From: Ovis canadensis
Lineage: Eukaryota; Chordata; Mammalia; Artiodactyla; Bovidae
DNA length: 64,000 nucleotides
Assembly (NCBI RefSeq): GCF_042477335.2
Contig: NC_091247.1
Location: forward strand, 228,246,001 to 228,310,000
Reading direction: 5' to 3'
In this document: piece by piece, positions 51,572 to 64,000 of the stretch
Layout of the letters: every line of letters starts with the position of its first letter
How positions within the stretch are numbered: the stretch's first letter is position 1
Program-made: the position numbers and the translations under genes
The notes under the pieces: model-generated
The model's database searches: none
What the model was told of the DNA's origin: nothing
The model's input: only the letters and a program-made list of their open reading frames with translations

Positions 51572-52237
51572 CCTTCTTGTTTAACAAAAGTCATGTCTCG
51601 TGGCCAGAAACACGTTACATCCATAACTTGCAGTGGCCTTAAAAGCAGATGGGAAGCTTCAGACTACTGTGCCCTGGTCCACATCCCTCCATTTCCAGGC
51701 ACAAGGGCCACTCCTGGGACCCCTCACGAGGCCCCTCCAGCCCTGCCCAGCTGGAGTGTGTGTCGTGGGAGTAAGGAGGCGGGGAGGCTCTGCAGCCCCA
51801 TCAGCAAAGGGAAGGGCCAGCAGGGCCGAGCGACCTGAGCTCTGCCCTCAACCACTAGCCCTGGCCTCCCAGCCTCGGGGGAAGAGGGACCGGGACAGCA
51901 GGAGCATTCACCTGCTGCTTCTGACAAGCTGAGATGAGCTTGGGGGCCCTTTCAGCTCCGTCTCCCAAATCTAGGTCTCTAACCCTCTAAACTTCAGTTG
52001 GTGCCAAAGACAGCAACTTCGAAGAAAGTTGGTCGCCTTCCTCTCTCCGCAGAGGCCACACTGCCCTTGACCCTCCTTTCAAGTCCCAAGCCTGGAGGCC
52101 CCCACTGCAGACGCGTCCAGACGCGGGGTGCACTGTGAACAATACGGGTGGGAAACACACTGAGCCGCGAAACGCCCCTCGACCCAGAAACTGAGCCTTT
52201 GGAGAAACCTGCCTGTGGGCCTCGACACTGCCATGGA

Positions 52238-59545
<7,308 letters not shown>

Positions 59546-59659
59546 GGGGTTCCTGCGGCCCAGGAAATCAGTCGTTTCATCGCCCCTGTTTGGGTCTGAC
59601 TTCTGAATTCAAGTTACACTTTCACTTACAGAGTCTTAGAGTTTCTGTAAAAAGTGATT

Positions 59660-61780
59660 TGTAATTCCGTTTGTTGTGGTCACAGAATGTTCCGTGCGAT
59701 CCTTTACCTTTCTGAACGAGTCGAGCTTGTGTAAGTCTACCGTGTGGTCTGTCTTGAGTCCATTGTGCGTCCCATGTCTTGTGAAAAGAATGTGTATTCT
59801 GCTGTTGTTGGGGGTACTGTCCTCTGTCTGGGAGTCAAGTCAAGAGGGTGGTGCTGTTCGTTAGATCTATATCTTTTCTGCAGTTTTTCCTAGTTCTAGC
59901 AATTGCTAGAGAATATGGTAATATCCTACTGCAACTGTGAAATTGTTTATTTCTCTCTTTAATTCTGTTAACTTATTTTTCCTGTATTTTGGAGCTCTAT
60001 TTATTAGGGAGATATATAATTGTCGTTATGTCTTCCTGCTGAACTGTCCCTATTATCATTATGAAATGTCTTTATCTCTGGTCAGAATCTTTGTTTTGAA
60101 ATCCCCTTTACCTGATATGAAAATATCTACATTATTCATCAATTATATCTCAAAAGAGCAGGGCAGAGTCGGTGGTGGTGGGGATGAAGTCAAATAAGAT
60201 AACCACACTTGCCTTCTCATTCTTAGTTTATAGGTGGCATATATTTTTTCATTTATTTACTTTCAAATTATTTGTCTTTATTTTATAGTGTTCTTTTATA
60301 AGCAACATTTAATAGAGTTTTACAGTTTTATCCACTCAGTCGATCTATTCCATTTAATTGAGTTATTTAGACCATCAATTATGAATATTTATTGGAAGGA
60401 CTAATGCTGAAACTCCAATATTTGGTCACCTGATGGAAAGAGCCAGCTCATTGGTAAAGAACCGAATGCTGGGAAAGACTGGAAGCGAATGGAAAAGGGA
60501 GCGCAGAGGATGAGATGGTTAGATAGTATCAGCGACTCAATAGATATGAGTTTGAGCAAGCTCTGAGAGACAGCGAATGGCAGAGAAACCTGGCAAGGTT
60601 CAGTCTACAGGGTGGCAAAGAATCAGACAGCACTTAGTGCCTGCACAACAACAAGTGGCCATCAAGATTTAATATAAGTATGCTCAGCATCTCATGTAAT
60701 TACTGATATGTTTGGATTAGATCTGTCACCTAATTATTTGTTTTCTTATTTTCTCTGATTATCCATTGTTATGACTGATTGTTTTCCTTTTTGTTCCCCA
60801 TTAATTCATTTAACATTGGTCATTTTAGACAGCTCTCAAGCACCTACTATATACCAGGCATTTGTTCTAGGCATTAGCCCTAGGCCTAGTTCCCATGGAG
60901 CTTCCATTATAATGGGGATAAAAAACAATCAAAAATAATCCAAGCATAACATACCATGTGGGATTTTACTGTGATAAGTGATATGAAGACAAATAAGGCA
61001 GGTACAGAGATGGGAATGACAGTGAGATGGGGAATCAAGAAAGGCCTCTTCGAGGAGGTGCCCTCTGAGCCAGCAGTTCAGCATGAAATGAGGGAGCAGG
61101 CCTCACAACGAGCTAGGGAAGGGCATGACTAGGACAGGGAGCTGTAAGCACAGATGCAGGGAGGCAGGAAGGAGAGGAGAGGTTAGCAGTGGGGCTTGAG
61201 GGAGCAGAGAGGAGAGGAAGTGGCAGAAGCTGTCATTGGAGAGAGGCCAGTGACCAGAGCAAGCGGGGCCTCCGAGACCGTGGCCGTGTGTTTGAATTTT
61301 ATCTCAAGTGGGTTGGGGAGTGTTTGAGGGTTTTGAGCAGGGAAGGGCCTGATCTGATTTCCAGGTTGGAAGCATCGTCCTGCTGTGAGGGAGATAGATT
61401 GTAGGTGGACAGGATTGAAAGGATGGGGGCCTCTTAGGCGGGGTGCAGGGAAACCAAAGGCACAGGCCTGCCTGCTGCAAGAACACTGGGTACGTGAGTG
61501 AGCTGGTCCTGACTCAGTCTGGGGTTAGTGGCCGTGGAGGTGGTAAGCTGTGGGGAATTCAGAGAAGATGCACGTGCTGATGCGTGGGCTGTCAGAGGAC
61601 CGACTGCGTGATTTTCAGGGCCCTGTGCAAAACCAAAATGTAGGCACCTTGTTCAAAGATGGTCACGAGTGTCGAGATGACCACAGCAGAGCTTTAAAGC
61701 GAGCACGGGGTCCTTCTAAGTGTGAGGCCCTGTGCAACTGTCCAGGCCACACCCAGGACAGAGGCACCCAGGCTTGGGGC
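59660..61780. other. Spacer of unit C
   Basis: The short spacer (about 2 kb) lacks the large insertions of A and B. It holds the ancestral BovB remnant at 60,385-60,640. The last part (from about 60,945) is nearly identical to unit B, and from about 61,030 also to A. No gene is recognised. Confidence 0.6.
60385..60640 (+). mobile_element. Old BovB 3' fragment, unit C
   Basis: Ortholog of 25,090 and 38,530 (CTGATGGAAAGAGCCAGCTCATTGG, GAATGCTGGGAAAGACTGG), heavily diverged. Confidence 0.75.
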
Positions 61781-61789
61781 CCTTACAGC

Positions 61790-62100
61790 ATGCCCCCTGG
61801 TCCCACTTCTTCAAAGCTGCTCCTAGCACCCAAAACCAGCTCTGGACCCAGGCCCTGCAGGAGCACAGGTCAAGGGTCTCCAGAAAGCCCTGCTACTTGC
61901 AAGGGTGAGCAGGATTGGAGGGGAAATGTCACATCACCTTCTTTTTGGTCTCAAAGACACTTTCCCTCCCGGCCGCTTACAACCTCTATCCTGGAGAGGG
62001 TGCAGGGCAAGCTAAACTTCAGGTCAAAATGACCTCTGTGAATGCGCATTTCGACGATTGGGACCCCTTTCTCCACGCCCCCCCCCACGCCCCCACCCGC
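61790..62100. other. Segment present only before the complete TTC38 gene
   Basis: About 300 bases between the CTTACAG block and the TTTCAAAGGGACCGCTGCC block. In units A and B these blocks are joined directly (CTTGTCCAAAGGGACCGCTGCC). It is either a deletion in the ancestor of A/B or an insertion in C. No gene is seen. Confidence 0.6.
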
Positions 62101-62354
62101 CAGCGTTTCAAAGGGACCGCTGCCCCAGGGCTCCTCTGCCTCCCAGGGCACTGCAGTCCCCTCTCAGAGGGTTCCCATGGAGAGGGACTCCCTCATCCAA
62201 CTCCCCCTCCCACGCCCGCACTCAGCCCCTGCCGCCCCTGGCTCCTGTCTGACGGGGTAGGCGGGGGCTCGCACCAAAGCTGCCAGCCTGGGGAGGGCAA
62301 CCCTCCGGGCGGGGCGGGTGTGTCTAAGCAAGTAGTGGGCGGGGCCTTCCCCAT

Positions 62355-62485
62355 CCCGCCCCCAGTCCCGCCCCCAGCCCCGTCCCGCCCCCAGCCCCGT
62401 CCCGCCCCCAGCCCCGTCCCGCCCCCAGCCCCGTCCCGCCCCCAGCCCCGTCCCGCCCCCAGCCCCGTCCCGCCCCCAGCCCCGT
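62355..62485. repeat. 17-bp GC-box tandem repeat in TTC38 promoter
   Basis: Seven perfect copies of CCCGCCCCCAGCCCCGT (62,367-62,485), preceded by a partial unit at 62,355. Each unit holds a CCGCCCC GC box (Sp1-type). Units A and B have only a single GC-box stretch here. Confidence 0.95.
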
Positions 62486-62556
62486 CCCGGAGGCTCGACA
62501 CCCCGCCCCCACGCGGAAGGTCGCGGAGCCCGCACCGCGGACGCGGAACCCGCACC

Positions 62557-62589
62557 ATGGCCGCCACCACGCCGCTTCGCGACTGCCAG
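62557..62589 (+). CDS. TTC38: TTC38 coding exon 1
   Basis: Encodes MAATTPLRDCQ, matching the human start MAAASPLRDCQ as I recall it, and ends in phase 0 at CAG before a GTACCG donor. TTC38 is a tetratricopeptide-repeat protein of poorly known function. The TPR region lies in later exons outside the window. The intron to exon 2 is 968 bases. The long open frame running through exon 1 into intron 1 (61,915-63,066) is a GC-rich artefact, not the gene. Confidence 0.9.
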
Positions 62590-63548
62590 GTACCGGAGGC
62601 CGCCCTCGGCCCCGCATCCCCAGGGTGGCCCCGCGACACGGGGGCTGGTAGGACTAGAGCTTCCTGGGGTGCGGTGGTGGCAGGGCCCCCCCCCGACAGC
62701 CCCGCAGGCGTCCCGGGCCCACGGAAGGCGCCAGAGGATACTCCCGTGCGCCCCACCACCGAGAGATCTGTGGCAGGAGGCCCGGCCCCTCGGAGACCCC
62801 AGATCCTATTAAACAGTGTAGCCCAGCAACCCCGCAGTCCCAGGGAGGGGAGGCCGGGCACTGAAAGGTGTTGTCTAGGGCCCGCTGCGGAGGGGAGCCG
62901 AGGAGGAGGAGGAGGAGCGAGGGGACCTGCCCCCACTGTCACTTGGAGGGGCTGCCGGCTGTGCTCCGGGAGTAAGGGGAGCGACCTGTGCCCCTGGCAG
63001 GATGCCTGGGCCGCCAATACAGTGCAGAGTTTTGAGATCTGGAGGTGTTCCCTAATGTCTGACTGAAAAGTGGAATGAGAGGGATCGCTTTGGTGGTTGG
63101 CACCCTGCAGGCCAGGGAGAAGGACCAGCCCCTGGTTTTGGACTCCAACTCTAGCCCCTCCTTTGCTGGGGCACACCCCCCTGCAGCCTGATGTGTGCCT
63201 CCCCCTTGCTGAGCGTGGGAGCCCTGGGGGACACGTCCCAGTCACCCAGGTATCCTCCAGAGCCCCACTTCACAGAGGGGCCAAAGGTCAGAGGGAGGGA
63301 GGAGCTTGCCTGAGGGCAGTTGGCTGCTCAGAAGTCCCTGGCAGTTACTTAGGAATGGCCCCACCCAGGATTCAGCTCTCTTTGAACTGCACCATCTATG
63401 AAATCTGGGAGTCCGCACCTGCCCCACAAGGATGGGGCTTCTCCAGGCCTATACCTGCAGAGTGCAGGCATCAGCACCTTCGGGGTTTGGGGGTGGAGGC
63501 TCATGTGTGCTCCTTGGGAAGGCTACAAGGAATAAGACCGCTTCTTGA

Positions 63549-64000
<452 letters not shown>

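Larger units (their letters stand above)
62250..62790 (+). promoter_or_regulatory. CpG island, TTC38 promoter
   Basis: CpG-dense block around exon 1 of the complete gene. It contains seven perfect tandem GC-box units just upstream of the ATG and lacks an obvious TATA box, as expected for a housekeeping-type promoter. Confidence 0.75.

Noticed and set aside
61915-63066. 383-codon plus-strand and 350-codon minus-strand open frames around TTC38 exon 1
   Set aside because: They run through the 17-bp GC repeat and across known splice sites. Composition is Pro/Arg/Gly-rich with no family resemblance, so they are GC-driven artefacts.

Overview
Ruminant (probably bovid) nuclear DNA. The repeat content shows this: BovB/RTE LINEs, Bov-tA and Bov-A2 SINEs, a CHR-type SINE, L1 and a class II endogenous-retrovirus solo LTR. 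Gene order CDPF1(-) - PKDREJ(-) - TTC38(+) matches the interval that I recall on human 22q13. Cattle against sheep, goat or other bovids cannot be decided from the sequence alone. All gene names rest on recalled protein similarity; no search was run.

Layout. 1-5.4 kb: 5' part of CDPF1 (minus strand), with the first coding exon at 186-298, a repeat-filled intron, and a CpG-island promoter with a probable non-coding exon 1 near 5.2 kb. 5.4-12.4 kb: intergenic DNA, mostly BovB and L1. 12.4-61.8 kb: three head-to-tail copies of one unit. Each unit holds a complete intronless PKDREJ gene on the minus strand (codons for 2341, 2363 and 2386 aa from the preferred ATG), a spacer, and the CpG-rich promoter plus coding exon 1 of TTC38 on the plus strand. 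The two inner copies of TTC38 exon 1 (26,884 and 49,344) are detached from the gene body. The third (62,557) is followed by a genuine exon 2 (63,558-63,635). The spacers differ: unit A carries a solo LTR and two BovBs, unit B about 9 kb of nested L1/BovB/SINE insertions, and unit C is short.

The main point of interest is this PKDREJ triplication. PKDREJ is a sperm surface protein of the polycystin-1 family (REJ module, PLAT domain, 11 membrane segments, cation-channel-like C-terminus) and is, to my knowledge, single-copy in human and mouse. All three copies are open from end to end. Long blocks look almost identical, while sharply bounded patches differ: the N-terminal ectodomain, the region before TM1, the Ser/Lys-rich cytoplasmic loop and the S2-S3 part of the channel. 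Copy C switches between A-like and B-like sequence, which suggests gene conversion. Two in-frame repeats also vary: an Ala-Pro tract of GC-rich hexamers (2, 20 and 24 units) and a 7-residue Lys-Val-Ser-type loop repeat.

The duplicated TTC38 first exons keep ATG, reading frame and splice donor, so they could serve as alternative upstream first exons for TTC38. The two unit junctions look alike, which fits one founding duplication followed by unequal crossing over.
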